The notes beneath the pieces are model-generated. The model did no database searches. It was given only the letters and a program-made list of their open reading frames with translations, and had not been told where the DNA came from. A DNA stretch of 64,000 nt from Diabrotica undecimpunctata (lineage: Eukaryota > Arthropoda > Insecta > Coleoptera > Chrysomelidae): assembly GCF_040954645.1 (NCBI RefSeq), contig NC_092805.1, positions 20,548,741 to 20,612,740 of the forward strand, in the 5' to 3' direction. The position numbers and the translations under genes are program-made. Below are positions 22,708 to 36,900 of the stretch, in pieces; position 1 is the first letter of the stretch, and every line of letters starts with the position of its first letter.

Positions 22708-24719
22708 AGTCCGTGTCAGACGGTCAAATATTTGATCAAATTAGTTTGAGCAAACTGACGTAATGACGTCATAATTACAGTTTGTTCAAATTTTAATTTT
22801 TTTTTTAAAGTGGACTTTTTAAAAGTCCATATTTTTAACTTTTTAAAGTGGAATAATTCAATAACTGTACTCTTACACAAGAAGGGAGATATAGCAGACC
22901 TGGAAAGATACAGACCAATCAGTCTCCTTAACCATCTTTATAAATTATACACCCGAATAATAACGAACAGATTAGAGACAAAGCTGGATTTTTGCCAACC
23001 TCGGGAACAAGCCGGTTTCCGCCCTAATTACGGCACAAACGATCACCTGCAGTGCCTAAAAACCCTGATAGAAAAAACTAACGAATATAACCGTCCCTTG
23101 GCATTGATATTTGTAGACTTTAAAAAGGCGTTTGATACAGTGGAATTACCGTCCATCTTAAGAGCACTACAAGATTGCAGGGTCGACCACAGATATTGTA
23201 ATATAGTTAAAAATATATATGAAAATGCCACAACAACCATAAGTCTACATTCAGCAACTAATAAAATAAAGATAAAAAGGGGAGTCAGGCAAGGTGATAC
23301 CATGTCACCAAAGCTGTTCATTACTGTTCTTGAGTATGCATTTAAAAGACTAACATGGCAACAGAAAGGAATATCCATCGATGGAGAAAGATTAAACCAT
23401 CTACGTTTTGCGGACGATATCGTGCTTCTGTCAGATAATCTGGGAGAGATCAAAGACATGCTCCAAGAACTGAATTACATACTACAAGAAACTGGGCTGG
23501 AGATAAATTTCGAGAAAACCAAAATAATGACCATTATGGTTCCCAGCGAAGAGATACAGATCAATAACAACAAGGTAGAATTAATCGATAAATACATCAT
23601 GAAATCAGAATAACCAGAGACAACCAAACCTGCGAGCTAAATAGACGAATCACGTTGGGATGGGCGGCATATGGAAGGATGAGAGACATTTTTAAAACAA
23701 ATACCCCAATTCACCTGAAAAGGAAGGCATTTAACCAATGCATCTTACCAGTCTTGACCTACGGAGCAGAGACCCTAACTTTAACGAAAGCTACTGCCGA
23801 AAAACTGAGGGTAACACAAAGGCGAATGGAGAGATCAATGCTGGGCCTGACCTTGAAAGATCGCGTGAGAAATGAGGAGATACGCCGACGAACTGGCGTA
23901 GACGATATTATACTGCGAATCAATAAACAAAAGTGGAGGTGGGCTGGACATGTTGCTAGAATGGAAGACGGAAGATGGACGAAGAGATTATTGGAGTGGA
24001 GACCAAGAGCAAGAGCGGACAAGCGAAGTCGAGGCAGACCACCCACCCGATGGACCGACGACCTAAGGAGAATAGAAACAAACTGGATTGCAGCAGCTAG
24101 AGATAGAGAGAACTGGAGACGTTTGGAGGCCGATATCCAACAATGGATGTGAAAATGGGGCTGGATGATGGTGATCAAATTTTAAAAATATATCTGTCAC
24201 ACGATCATTCAAATTTGATCAAATTGACGTATGTCAAGGAAATTAACTGTCTTTTTTGCTTATTTTGTTAGTTACTTGGGCTTTATTTACGATTCTAATT
24301 TTTCTTATACACAAAGAAAATAAATAGGGTAAAAGGATTTTTATAATAATATGGATGTTTTACATTATATAAATAGCTTCTTTCTCGGTATAAATCAATT
24401 ATGTAGAAACTTGTTCCTGGCTTCAAGATATTTTAAATTTTTATTTATATTTCATAACAAAATAGGAAGACAAATAAACCACACACTGTCAACCAAAAGA
24501 AAATTAATTTAAATACGTTATGTCTAACTGCTGATTGTCATTTGACTTTAGATATTTTTCGACCAAACAAAATTAAAGTTTGATCAAACTGACCTTGAAA
24601 ATAGAAGATCCTCTATTTTTAGAGGATTTGATCAAACTCAGGATGTGACGTCATATGCTGTCAATTTTTTGGTTTGGTCAAACTAGTTTGATCAAATATT
24701 TGACCGTCTGACACAGACT
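22708..24719. mobile_element. TIR DNA element with TAA target duplication, split by an RTE copy
   Basis: The ends are inverted: the left reads AGTCCGTGTCAGACGGTCAA and continues ATATTTGATCAAATTAGTTTGA; the right end (to 24719) is its complement with about three differences over 40 bp. TAA flanks both sides (22705-22707 and 24720-24722). Sub-terminal TTTGATCAAA motifs recur inside the right part (near 24228, 24582 and 24636). Without the RTE insertion it is about 620 bp, a MITE-sized element. The 3-bp TAA duplication suggests a PIF/Harbinger-type transposase. It lies 107 bp beyond the ZCCHC4 stop codon. Confidence 0.75.
22797..24174 (+). mobile_element. RTE-like retrotransposon, family C copy 2, with 11-bp target duplication
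   Basis: Inserted inside the 22708-24719 element; TCAAATTTTAA is duplicated at 22786-22796 and 24175-24185. The copy is 5'-truncated in the RT: ITVLLHKKGDIADLERY near 22860, then LDFCQPREQAGFRPNYG, LALIFVDFKKAFDTVE, KRGVRQGDTMSPKLF and HLRFADDIVLL with an intact FADD near 23405. One frame change near 23600-23655 separates the RT from the C-terminal part (23655-24152), which carries YGAETLTLTKA, WRWAGHVARMEDGRW, SRGRPPTRWTDD and ends IQQWM. The 3' tail is GATGATGGTGAT. Mostly open, so fairly young. Confidence 0.9.
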
Positions 24720-24787
24720 TAACGCTTCTTAACCAGTTTTAAAAAATGAGACGAAGGCTGTAAATAAAATGCAATTCTTATTCAAAA

Positions 24788-24793
24788 TTTATT
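24788..24793 (-). terminator. ZCCHC4 polyadenylation signal AATAAA
   Basis: TTTATT on the plus strand, i.e. AATAAA on the gene strand, 33 nt beyond the TGA stop. This is the first canonical signal after the terminal exon. The mRNA end itself cannot be seen. Confidence 0.6.
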
Positions 24794-24826
24794 ACAAACC
24801 AAATTATTCAAAATAACAAATTATTA

Positions 24827-24946
24827 TCACTTTTTTTTCTTTTTGCGATTTGCTTCAGCTGATTTTTTCCTCTTCTGGCCTATTGTTGGATTGAGCAATG
24901 GACAATCAGCTTTCTTATGGCCCAACTTCTTACAATTAAAACATTC
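24827..24946 (-). CDS. ZCCHC4: ZCCHC4 terminal exon: CCHC zinc knuckle and basic tail
   Basis: 120 nt: acceptor TTTTTAG, then ECFNCKKLGHKKADCP (C-x2-C-x4-H-x4-C), a Lys/Arg-rich tail and TGA at 24829-24827. It lies 8 kb from exon 4 and is too short to stand out alone, but its phase, motif and following AATAAA fit as the last exon. Confidence 0.88.
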   Translation of the reverse strand, partial: ECFNCKKLGHKKADCPLLNPTIGQKRKKSAEANRKKKKK

Positions 24947-27900
24947 CTAAAAATACAACAAAATATTAATGAAGTGCAATAATAATAAAATATTGTTAAA
25001 ATCGAACACAATTAAAGCTACCTAATGTTTACATATTTAAATAGAGAATAGGTACGTGTTATTAGTTTGTGCACTAAAAGGACTATTTGGTGCTTCTGAA
25101 GAATACTAAACATAGTAGGCGAGCGGAAAATGCCTATAAAATGAAACTCTACTGACCACAAACGTTGACTGTATATAGCCAATTGTAGTCATACTGTTTT
25201 CAATGTCACTGAATCCGAATTTTAAGTTTATTCTTACTTGGAAATGTTGGAGCATGCTCAAAAATAAAATTTTAAGCAAAATTCGAAAAATCAATTGTAT
25301 TCGCTAATCAACTACATAGTATCTTTGGTCGCTATGGATATTCCCTTTCAAAAATATTATTGCATTAACTTTAAAGTGTTTAGACCCGCCCTAAATCTTT
25401 CACCAAAATCTACGAGGAATGGTCATCATCATCATCATTGGCTCTACAACCCATAGTGGGTCTTGGCCTGCTCCAGGATCAGCTTCCATTCCTTACTATT
25501 CTTCACCTTCGTTTTCCTATTTCGTACTCTTAAGTCTTCCTCCACCTGGTCTTTAAATAACGCTCTGGGCCTGCCTCTCCATCTTATCTCATCCGTTCAT
25601 TGGTTATAAATATGTTAACAGCTCAAAATTATAGCGCCTGTGCAATAATCCGTTTTTTTTTGCACGCCTTTATAACATGTTTTTTTACGTTCATAATAGC
25701 GAGGATTTTACGTTCATAATAGCCTAATTGGGGAAGGAAATATCCTAAGTGATACGGTCTTAATCTTGAACCGATGGGCTGAATTTTTCGACGCAAAATT
25801 TAACTGCCCTTTTATCGAAGAAGCATATAACACCGTAGCAGATCGAAATAATTGGAATCTACTCAACCCAAACGAAAGATCACCTACCACTGAACAGATT
25901 GCCCAAGCCATTAAAAGACTTAAAAATAATAAAGCACCAGGAACTGATCAAATTTATAGTGAGCTCTACAAGAATGGTGGTGACGCCCTGGTACAAGCAC
26001 TGCATAAACTTTTACTTCTCGTCTGGCAAAATGAGACCATGCCCTGTGAATGGTCTCAAGACGTGATATGCCCGTTACATAAAAAAGGCGATCAGCTCCA
26101 GTATGACAACTACAGAGCAAATATTATCTACGAAAGGCTACAAGTTTACACTTTTGGCATAGTTGGACAATACCAGAAAATTTACTCTCGAAAAATCAAC
26201 AATTGACCAGATTCAATCAGTAAGACAGATCATCGAGAAAACATTAGAATTTAACATCGAAACCCATCACCTTTAATGCCGCATACGACAGTGTCACGAG
26301 AACAGTACTATACCAATCAATGCGTGAGTTTGATATATCAGAAAAACTTATCCGATTAACGAGAAAGATAATGTCTAACTTAAAAGCCAGCGTTAGGATA
26401 CAGGGAGAAAATTCTCGATCTTTTGAGATAAAAGATGGACTCAGGCAACGGGATGCCCTATCTTATCTCCTATTTAACATTGCCTTGAAAACGATCAAGG
26501 GTAGTGGCGCAAACGATTTAATTTCGAATTAAATTAACTCTTTAATGAACCAGATGTAACGTTCATTAAAACACAGCGACTTAGATGGACCGGATACATA
26601 ATACATGCCTGATACAATGCCTGACAACATGATTGCTAAAAAGCTAACCACAGGAACACCTATAGGAAGAAGAAGCAGAGACCGACTTAAGGATACTAAA
26701 GATCAGAAGACGACAACACGTTGCCAAAAACCGGACATAATGGCGAATAATCTTAGAACAGGCTCCACAGAGGATTGTCGAGCCAAAGATGATGATGGTG
26801 GTGAATAGCCTAAATGTTCATTGCTTTTTCTCATCGTCCATGTTTCGGACGCTTAGGAGGGGATGGGCTTGATAAGAATTCCTTATATCAATATTTTTGT
26901 TATTTGCTTTTTGATCGTTGATTTTTCTTTGCGAAACCCACACTGATATTTGCCTATTAGTTTTTCACAATATCCCGATAGTCGATCGTAAATAATGTAG
27001 GCCAATATTTTGTGTCAGGTTTAGGAAGGTAATTACTCTGTAATTACCATAGATTATTGGATCTCCTTTCTTGTGAGTACGTACATTTATACATACATTC
27101 CAGTCAATAGTTCAGACTTTTTAGGTCATGTTTTAAAAGCTCCAAAGGACTGCCATCTGTACCAGGAGATTTATTTTCTTTCAGTTTTTTTATTGCTTTG
27201 ATGACTTCTTCCTCTGTTAGGATGTTACTTAATTTCTTGTTTCGTCGTCAATGTCTTCAAGCTGGATTTCTGCTACTTGTAACCCTATCTCATTTCTTAT
27301 ATTTAGATTAATTATCTCTCCCGTTCTGTTTCTGATGATTAATAATCTAGGTTTGAATTCCTTTCTATTTTGGCTAACCATCTGAAGAATTTTCGCGCTT
27401 CCATTTGTGTGTAGTACTTTAGTTCTTTCAGTGGAATTTCAATATGCTGTTTCTTCTTTCTTTTTAGTATTCGTTTTTCGTCTTGTCTCAGCAGCCTATA
27501 CTCTTCTTCTACTTTTCTCGTTATTCGCCCTGGTGTCTTACATACTGTTTGATTCTTTCTTTATGTTGGTTGTGCACATTCCTCATCGTACCAGTCTGAC
27601 CTTATTTTTGACGCTTTTGCCTTCCAATCCCTTTAGTTGCCACCTCTTACAATATGGTTCTACACTGCCTCCAATGGTTGTTATCATCTTTAACTATATC
27701 ATCCGTATAGTTCTCTAGCTAACCTTCGAGACTCTCCTCAAATCTCTTCGCTATCTCAAGGATTTTTAATGCTTCTATGTTAAACCTTTTCTTTTTAACT
27801 CCTCTGATTTTCTTTACATTGGAGATTCTAGCTCTCATTTTCATTTGGACTAATGTAGTGGGTGCTACACACTACTACCACCGAATAATTAACAATCAGA

Positions 27901-30900
27901 ATGACCAGTCTGCTTGTCAAGATAAGTACGCGCATCTCGTTCGCGCAGATGGAATCAGCCATGTTTTAAACGGAACCAGTGCTGTTCAGTGAAATTTTAT
28001 CTTGTGTGCATAGAAAAATTAACCTGGTTTAATTTATTTACGGCAACCATAGACATAATATGAACTATTTTATTCGAACTTTTAGTTGAAGAATAGATTA
28101 AATTATTTCAAATTTACTAAATTATTAATCTCTAAAAATTTAAATCACAGTTCTGTCGTAGCTTGTCACAAATTTCTCAATCCGAGTCTATGTTTCTGTT
28201 TAAAAATGGCGATCGCGTGGTGACACTGCAAAGGCGGCATCTGAGAGTGGGCATTCTCATTGTTATTTATTCTGCGCTAATACTACTAAACGTAGGAGTC
28301 TATGTTTGCCCCGCGTCTTAAACATATGTCTATTACGTCACTGAAGTCTCTCATGTCGACTAACTACTACATGGTCGATTTGATTTACTAAACGGTATGA
28401 GGACTGGTTAACGTTTAAATATTTTATTGCGAGCTTTCACTAGTTTTATGTTTACATAGAAGTTGAGTCAGAAACTTCTGAGTTTAGGATTTTATTAACA
28501 CAATATTAAAATTAATAAAATGAAGAAGTTTTCTGGAAATTTTCAATTTAAAATATACAATACAAAAAGAGATGTCTCACTTTAGAGATTGGCTGTGCTT
28601 TGCGCAATAGTAGTCATAAAAAAGAAGTGAGTAGTTGGGGTCAATTGTTAATAAAAATATATTTGGATTCAGCTATCTCGAAAACATAAAGTATCATTAT
28701 AGTTGGCCATTCACCTAATGTGGTCATTTTGTTGTTTGAATTTCGCCCTTTTTAGGTACTTTTTTGTCTTTAGATTTTAACTACATGGCTTTTCTAGATT
28801 TATCTGTTAAATAAATTTGATTAATTGATTGAAAAGACAACAGAAGCACATGTTAACAAAATTTAACAAAATCGAAAATTGAAACAAAACAAATGGTACT
28901 ATTGATGTGTAACGAGTCCGTCACTTCAATAATTCTTTATTCACTTTAAATAAAATTTTTAAATCCATATCCTCTTAATAATTTTCTTAATTTTTAAATT
29001 CTAAGTTGGTATTGAACAGCGACACCTGTGGCGCTGTAGCGATACATGATTATCCGGCTGGCAATTAGCGCTCATTCTGGGTTTAACTTTTTGGAAGACA
29101 AGTTCGGTTAACTAAGAAGGGTAGGCGGCGAGAGAAGGCTAAATTTGTTTTAAGAATATTAATTTTTGTTGGAAAAGAAGAATATGGAGAGTTTTTAGTT
29201 GTTTTGTGGGGTATACTATTTGATTTATAGCCACTCTTACCTACTTAAGAAGTTAAATCCAGAGTCAAGGATTTTTTTTCATTTATTTTTTTTTTGGGAT
29301 TTATTAAGAGGAAAAACAAGAATTACGTTTTGAATTTACACATTTGCCCGTTACCCTTAGCTGTTCCGTCAGAGGTCCAGATCTCTCTAAGACTATTCCC
29401 GGACCACTTCAGGGAACCAGACGGAAAGACCTCCCTTAATTAGCGTGTGGAACATTGTTCATTTTTATATTGTTTTATTCATTAATTGTTAATAATTTTT
29501 TTTATATTTCTTTTTTAATCTTAATGTAATGAAATGCAAAACCTTTATAAACTAGGTTTTAATATACAAGAAATTAGCATTGTTTTGTTTGAATGAATAA
29601 CATGACAATTACATATGACATTAACTAAAACTAAGATAACAAATGACAAACACAGTTCACAGACCACAGGACATTCACCCCAACTTTATTTTTGAACAAA
29701 GTCTTTAAGGTAAGCAGGAGTGTTTTTTCCCTGGTACTTCTTCTAATAAGACTGTCTTTATTTTCTTCCTTTAAAACACTTTCAATATTACCTTGATCTA
29801 CCAGAACGTTAACAGGAGAAGTATTTGGATTTTCCTCACATATACTCAATCTAGGGCTTGGTGGATCTTTGATAAAATGTTCATTAGAAACCGCAGATTC
29901 CGATCCACTAACACAGTCCAGTAGAGATGCATCTCCTCGTGGTGCAAGTTGTCTTAAGGCTACTGTTGTTGCTTTACCATCTTCACGTCTAACAACAGCA
30001 TAGTTTGGATTTACTTCAATTAGCTATACTTCTTCAACGAGGGGTTCATATTTGGACTGCCTCACATTTTTTTTTCATAAATACTTTTCCGGGGGTTATC
30101 AACCATGAAGGAAGCGCAGCTCCATTTATAGCTTTTCTGGAATGATGAAACATTCGCTCATGAGGGGTACTGTTTGTAGATGTACACAAAAGAGAACGAA
30201 TTGAATGAAGAGCTATCTCAACTACTTCTTCCCACTGTTCAGTTTTTAAATGTTTAGATTTTAAAGCAAAAGAAATAGTTTTCCATATAATTCCATTATA
30301 TCTTTCTGTCTGGCCATTGCCTTCAGGATTGTAAGATGTTGTTCGGCTTGTAGGTATGCCTTGCTTGTGAATGGAGAAATGTTTTGACTTCTTGAGACAT
30401 AAATGCCCCCCCCCCCTTGATCTGAATGGATATAACTAGGCATTCCAAATAAAGAGAATAAGTTTGTAAGACACTTCACAACAGTTTTCGCTGTCACAAC
30501 ATCTTGACATGGATATACAAAGGGGAATCGAGAATATTCGTCAACAATTGTTAGGATATATTTGTTATGAGATCTAGATGGAAGCGGTCCTTTAAAATCC
30601 AGAGACAATCTTTCAAAAGGCGAAGTAGCTTTAATTAATCTCCCTTGAGTTTTCAAAAACTTTGGTTTTATTTCTGCACAGATAGGACAGCGATTGGTCA
30701 TTTCACGGACTTCATCAATAGTATATGGTAAGTTACGTGTCTTTATCCAATGGACCATTCTGGTGATTTCTGGATGACACAAGGATTGATGTAGTTCAAA
30801 TAGACTTGGTCGAGGATTTATTGAACAGCTCACTCGTGAGAAAGTATCTGGCACTACATTCTCAACTCCTGGTCGGTACTGAATATCGAAACTGTAGCAT

Positions 30901-33900
30901 GATAATTCAAGGCGCCATCTGATAATCTTCTCATTTTTTATCTTACTAGTGTGGCGCATATTGAACATAAAAGAGACAGACTTTTGATCAGTTATCAGTC
31001 AAAAATGTTTACCTATCAAGAAATGTCTCCATTTTCTAAGAGCTTCCACTATTGCATAAGCCTCTTTTTCCACTGATGAATGATTTCTTTCACTTTTTGA
31101 TAAGGTTCTTGAAAAGAAAGCAACAGGTCTTCCTCCTTGGCTAAGAGAAGCAGCAATACAAAAATCTGAAGCATCAGATTCAACGATAAAAGGAATCTTG
31201 TCATCAATCGTAGTAACGGCTGAAGAAATAATTTCAGATTTAAGAATTTGGAAAGCTTCAGCTGCTTGTTCTGTTAAAGGAAAAGTATTGCATGTGACTA
31301 GTTTTTGTATCTTTTCTGAAAATTGTGGGATAAATTTGGAATAATGTGCAAACATTCCGACAGCTCTCTTTAGTGATTGTGAATCGTTTGGTAAGGGTAA
31401 CTTCTTTAATGGTTCAAGTCTTTCGGGATCAGGTTTTAAGGTCTGATTTTCTATTTGATAACCCAAAAGTTTGATTGAATTTAGTGTATAAGAACTTTTA
31501 TTTTGATTTATTGTTAGATTGTATTTCTTCGCTACTTCCATAAATTTATTAAGATTTTCATTATGTTGTTGTTGATTTAATCCACAAACCGTAATGTCAT
31601 CAAGATATGCATATACACCTTTTAAATATTCAGATTTGATAATACCATCGATAACCCTTTGAAAACAAGCCACTCCGTTGGTTACCCCAAAAGGAATCCG
31701 GCAAAATTGGTATAGTTGGCCGTTGGCTTCAAAAGCAGTGTTTATTTTCTCTTCATTTTTGATTGGAATTTGATGGTATGCATTTTTAAGATCAATAGTA
31801 CTAACAATATCTTCAACATCTGGGAGAGGATAGGCATCTAAGTAAGTAAATTTATTAATCGTTTGTGAATAATCTACCACCATTCGCTTTTTGTGTTTCA
31901 CTTTTTGTAATAAGTACTTGTGCACGCCAAGGAGAGTTGCTTTCTTCTATGATTCCATTCAATAGCAGATACTATATCTCGTCAGATATGAATTTTCTAT
32001 CTTCAGTTGAAAATTTTCTTGATTTAGTTGCCCTCGGTTTGCAATCATTTGATAGATTGGAGAATAATTTGGGTGGCTCTATATTTAAGTATGCCAAACT
32101 ACAAATGTTATCTATACGATCAATAACTAAAGGCATTTTTGAGCCAGCAAAAGTGATTTCTAGAGAAGAATGTTGTTTAAGCAAGTCATGACCTATAACT
32201 ACATCAGCACACAAATCTTGAATTATTGATAATTTGACATTTTTATAGGAATGTTCGTTTATTTCTAAATTAACAAAGCAGTGTCCTGAGATAGTCGTTC
32301 TGAGTGCTGTTGAAGCCATTATTATGCTTGCATGACTTCTAAATGTTTTCACGTTTATAGACAATGCATAATTCTTACTGATATATGACTCAGAACTACC
32401 TGTGTCTATTAAACTTTCAGTTGTATTTCCATTCACCTTTATCTCAGTAACACTTTTAGATAAGCATTGAATGGGCAGCAGCAAGATTTCTAACATTGGA
32501 ACTAGATGTAGTAGTAGCTAAAACAGCAGCTGATACTGAATGGGCATCTGAAGCCTACATACCTTGGAAAAATGTCCAACTTTCGAGCATTTCTTACAAA
32601 CTTTGTCTCTAGCAGGGCATAGGCCACGAGGATGCCTTTCAGTTGATCCACAAAAGTAACATTTCCAACTTTTCACAGCAGCAGAAGTATAATTAGTGTG
32701 CTCTCTGGTTTCGGAAGAAATTGCATTAATAATTGGTACAGGAGTTGTATAAGCCTCAGAGTGTTTTGAAGCTGACTCCAGAGACTGGGCTTTCACTATG
32801 GCATCTTGCAGAGTAATAGTGTTGTTTAGTACACACATTTTTTGTTACAGATGGAAAATAATGCATAACATTGAATTAACAAAAAAGAAGAAAACATAAT
32901 AACAAGAAAACTACCTTAACAAACTCAATGTTTGCACAACTATGTACAACTTGGGCACACCTGCCACATTTTTGGCAATGTTTCCATGTAGGTTTCACAC
33001 ATCTATTACACTCTTCACAGTGAACATAGGTAACACCATTTTTTGAAGTACAAGAGTTACATGCAGCACAATGTTTATTTTCTTTTGCAACCCATCTTTT
33101 ACATATTTTACAATGTTTATGTTCTGGAGAAGGTAATTTTATCAAACTGAAAATAACAAAGATAAAAAAAATGTTAACAAAAACCAATCTATCCATTGAA
33201 TAACACTAAGTTATTATGTAAATATTTTTTGCCTACCTGGGTTTGACATTAGTAAAAATTCTGATTGGTGACCCTTGTTTTCTTCCTCCGGAATTAGTTT
33301 GAAAAGATTGATGGTTCTCATACTCTACTTTATAATCCAGCATAGAAAAATCTGGTAGTGAATTCACAATTTGTGGTTCCATAAAGTATGGATATATCCA
33401 GAAAATTGGCAAAGTATTTTGGGTTTGGTTAAGCTTCTGATATTGATTATTTATTCTTTTAAATGTTGCTGAAATCAACTCTGTTCTTCCCCCAAATGGT
33501 GGATCTGTTATTATTACCATATCTTTACCGCTAAAAACATTAATATGTTATTAGGAATTTGTATATTAGGAACTAGTCTAAGACCCCATAAATCAAAAAA
33601 GAATAAAAATTTTACTTGGCACACATTGTGCTGAAAATAAACATTCTAAAAAGCAACCGCAACAGGAGAAAAAGTTCTGTAATATGTTCTTAATTGCAGA
33701 TCAAATAATATCACAGATTTTTGCCAGATGACAAAGAACAAAAACTTCATACATTATTAAATTGATTATGATTTAATATATTATTAAAATTGAAATATTG
33801 AAATAGTCTAGCTAGATGTTATACCACAATATTTTGCAAAGTTAGATATGAAACTTATAAATTGATAATATTGTTTATGAAACCTTTTTTAAAAAGATTG

Positions 33901-36900
33901 GTGAAGGTGAACAGAAAGATATCATAGGAAAATATGGTCTGGGAATACGAAATGAAAGAGGAGATATGTTGGCATCTTTTTGCGTAGAAAAGCAATAAAT
34001 AATAACAAACACAATTTTCCAACTTTCAAAACGTCGTCTTTACACCTGGAAATCACCAGCAGATACACCTGAACGAGTTGTTCGTACCAAATAGACTTCA
34101 TATGTATAAATAAGAGATACAGAAATTCAGTATTAGCAGTAAAAACATATCCAGGCGCAGATGTACCAACAGATCACAATATTTTAGTAGGAAAAATAAG
34201 ACTGAGATTAAAAAGAGTTGCAAGGAAGAATAAGCAAACAGTTACTATTGATAGAGAAAAGATGTTAAATGATACTGTAAAACAATAAATAACTAGTATA
34301 TTAGAACAAAAAATGAAGTTAACATCAAGCAAAGAGGAAAGTACTGAGGAAAACTGGACGAGAATTAAAGACATCTTAAAGACTGTTCAAGAAACAAAAT
34401 TGAGTGCGCTAAAAGCAAGAAAAAACAAGGGTGGATGACAGAAGAAATACTGAGACTTATGGATCAAAGAAGAGAAGTCAGAAATAAAGATAAAAACGAA
34501 TACAAGAGGATCCACGCAATAATCAGGCAGAAGATAAGACACGCGAAAACACAATTTCTAATAAAGAATGTAATGAAATTCAACAATATGAAAAGAAACA
34601 CGATACATTTCATCTGCACAAGAAATTAAAAGAGGTTGCTGGAAACAAACGGAAACAAGTATCCCAAAGTTTAGAAGACAGAAACGGACACAGAATATTA
34701 GACATCAATGAACAGTTAAAAGAATGGGAAAACTACATTTCTGAAATTTGAAGATGAGAGAGTAGAACACTATACACCGATTGCTATATCAGGTCCATCT
34801 ATAACAGAAAGTGAGGTTACACGTTCAATACAAACGGCAAAAAATGGAAAAGCACTTGGCCCGGATGAAGTAAGTGCTGAAATACTAAAGTTTTTGGGAG
34901 AAAGTGGAATTAAAGCTCTGTGTAATCTCTTTAACAGAATTTATGACACTGGGATATTACCAACTGATTGGTTAAAGTCGACATTTGTCACAATACCTAA
35001 GAAACATCGTCCAAAGACATGCGGTGATTATCAGACAATAAGTCTGATGAGTCACGTTTTGAAGATCTTCCTGCGAGTAATACACAGCAGAATTTACACG
35101 CTGTTAGAGGACAGAATTAGCAATACTCAATTTGGGTTTAGGAGTGGCTTGCATACAAGAGAAGCCTTGTTTAGTATACAGGTGCTAGTACAGAGATGCA
35201 GAGCTTTAAATCAAAATGTTTACATTTGCGCAATCGATTTTGAAAAGGCTTGTGACAAAGTCAAACATAACAAAATGTTAGAAATATTGGAAACAGCTGC
35301 ACTGGACAATAAAGATCTACGAATAATTACAAATCTATACTGGCATCAAGTGGCAAGAATAAAGGTTGAACAAGAACTGTCGGATGAAATAAATATAAAA
35401 AGAGGAGTGAGACAAGGCTGTACATTGTCGCCTTTACTTTTTAACTTGTATTCTGAGGAAATATTTAAGGAAGCCTTAATGGAGACAACCGAAGGTATTA
35501 TTGTGAATGGAGTAACCGTCAACAATATTAGATATGCCGACGATACCTTAGTGCTTGCTAATTGCGGAGAAGACCTTCAAAATCTTATGAACAAAATAAA
35601 ACAGACTTGTGATCAGTATGGATTAAAACTCAATGTTAAGAAAACTAAATATATGATAGTTAGCAAACAAAATTATATACAGGATGACGGTATAAAAGTC
35701 GGAGATGCTACACTGGACAGAGTAGAGAAACTCGTGTATCTCGGCAGTAATATCAATGAGAGCTGGGATCCAACCGCAGAAATTAAAAGCCGAATAGAAC
35801 AAGCCCGATCTGCCTTTGTAAAAATGAGAAACATACTTTGCAGTCACGATCTTAGCATTGACCTTAGAGTTCGAATGACATCTTGCTACATATTTCCTGT
35901 CCTGCTGTATGGAGTGGAAGCGTGGACTCTAACTGAGGCTATCCTTAAACGCTTGACAGCCTTTGAGATGTGGGTATACAGACAACTACTGAAAATAAGC
36001 TGGGTCGACAGAGTTAGAAATGAGGAGGTCCTTAGACGGCTGAACCAAACAACACAACTGGTCAATATAATAAAGAAACGCAAGCTGGAATACTTCGGTC
36101 ACATTATGAGACACCCTGAAAAATATGATCTTTTACATCTGATCATTCAGGGAAAGATCCAAGGTAATCGTGGTCCTGGTAGAAGAAGAACATCATGGCT
36201 GAAAAATCTAAGAAAATGGTATGGAAAATCAACTACATCGTTATTTAGAGCTGCTGTCAATAAAGTCACAATAGCGAATATGGTAGCCAACATGATATCC
36301 AACAATCGATAATGGTCATGGAACTAGAAGAAGAAGAAACCTTTTTTAAAAAATTTACATTTATTTTAAAAAATGCTTACTTCTTTTAATTTATAAAATA
36401 CTTGGAGGTCTTGTAAAGAAAATGAGTTCAAAATGAATTTTTTTAGTTATTTTAGACCTCAAAAGGGTAAATTATATTAAGATAAACAATTAGAATTTAG
36501 CAAAAACAATTGATTTTACAAATTTTTTACATATCTACAAGGTACTACGGTAGAGGTACATATAATTATTGTTTCCACCAGAAACAAAACATCCATTCAA
36601 GCTTTGTAATCTTTAGTTTCCAGTTGAGCCAATTTTTGTTATAACAATCAAAACAACTCAATGCAAACAAACAAGCTCAAGATCAGACATTCTTACAGGT
36701 TAGGACTTGTTAAATTTGGGTTTTACCAAAGAATATAGATGCATATACAAGGACAGTTCAAATAGGCGATTTGGTTACAGTTATTATACTTCAAACACTC
36801 CTTAAGAGGACAACTACATAAACTCAAACCGTGCCATAGGCTTGAAACCATCATGAAAGATATAGTTAGGGCAAAGTGGGAAAGAAGTACAAACGGAGCT

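Larger units (their letters stand above)
28908..32849 (-). mobile_element. Ty3/gypsy LTR retrotransposon lacking its 5' LTR and gag start
   Basis: A 3.9-kb minus-strand element in ZCCHC4 intron 4. On the plus strand it begins TGTAACGAG and ends TTTTTTGTTACA, with a 4-bp direct repeat GATG on each side (28904-28907 and 32850-32853), so both termini look like authentic integrase ends. Gene order on the minus strand is gag zinc knuckles, protease, RT, RNase H, integrase. The 5' side goes from the terminal TGTAAC almost directly into the C-terminal part of gag, so the 5' LTR, leader and capsid region are missing. The 3' LTR is probably within 28908 to about 29460 (not bounded by a second copy). 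Confidence 0.8.

Noticed and set aside
27407..27992. Two plus-strand open frames with hydrophobic stretches that look like membrane segments
   Set aside because: The first overlaps the antisense RT fragment. Hydrophobicity comes from the T-rich strand. No signal peptide context, domain or splice support.
30399..32838. Endogenous retrovirus with an envelope gene
   Set aside because: Gag, protease, RT, RNase H and integrase motifs are all Ty3/gypsy type, and no envelope-like frame follows the integrase before the presumed 3' LTR.
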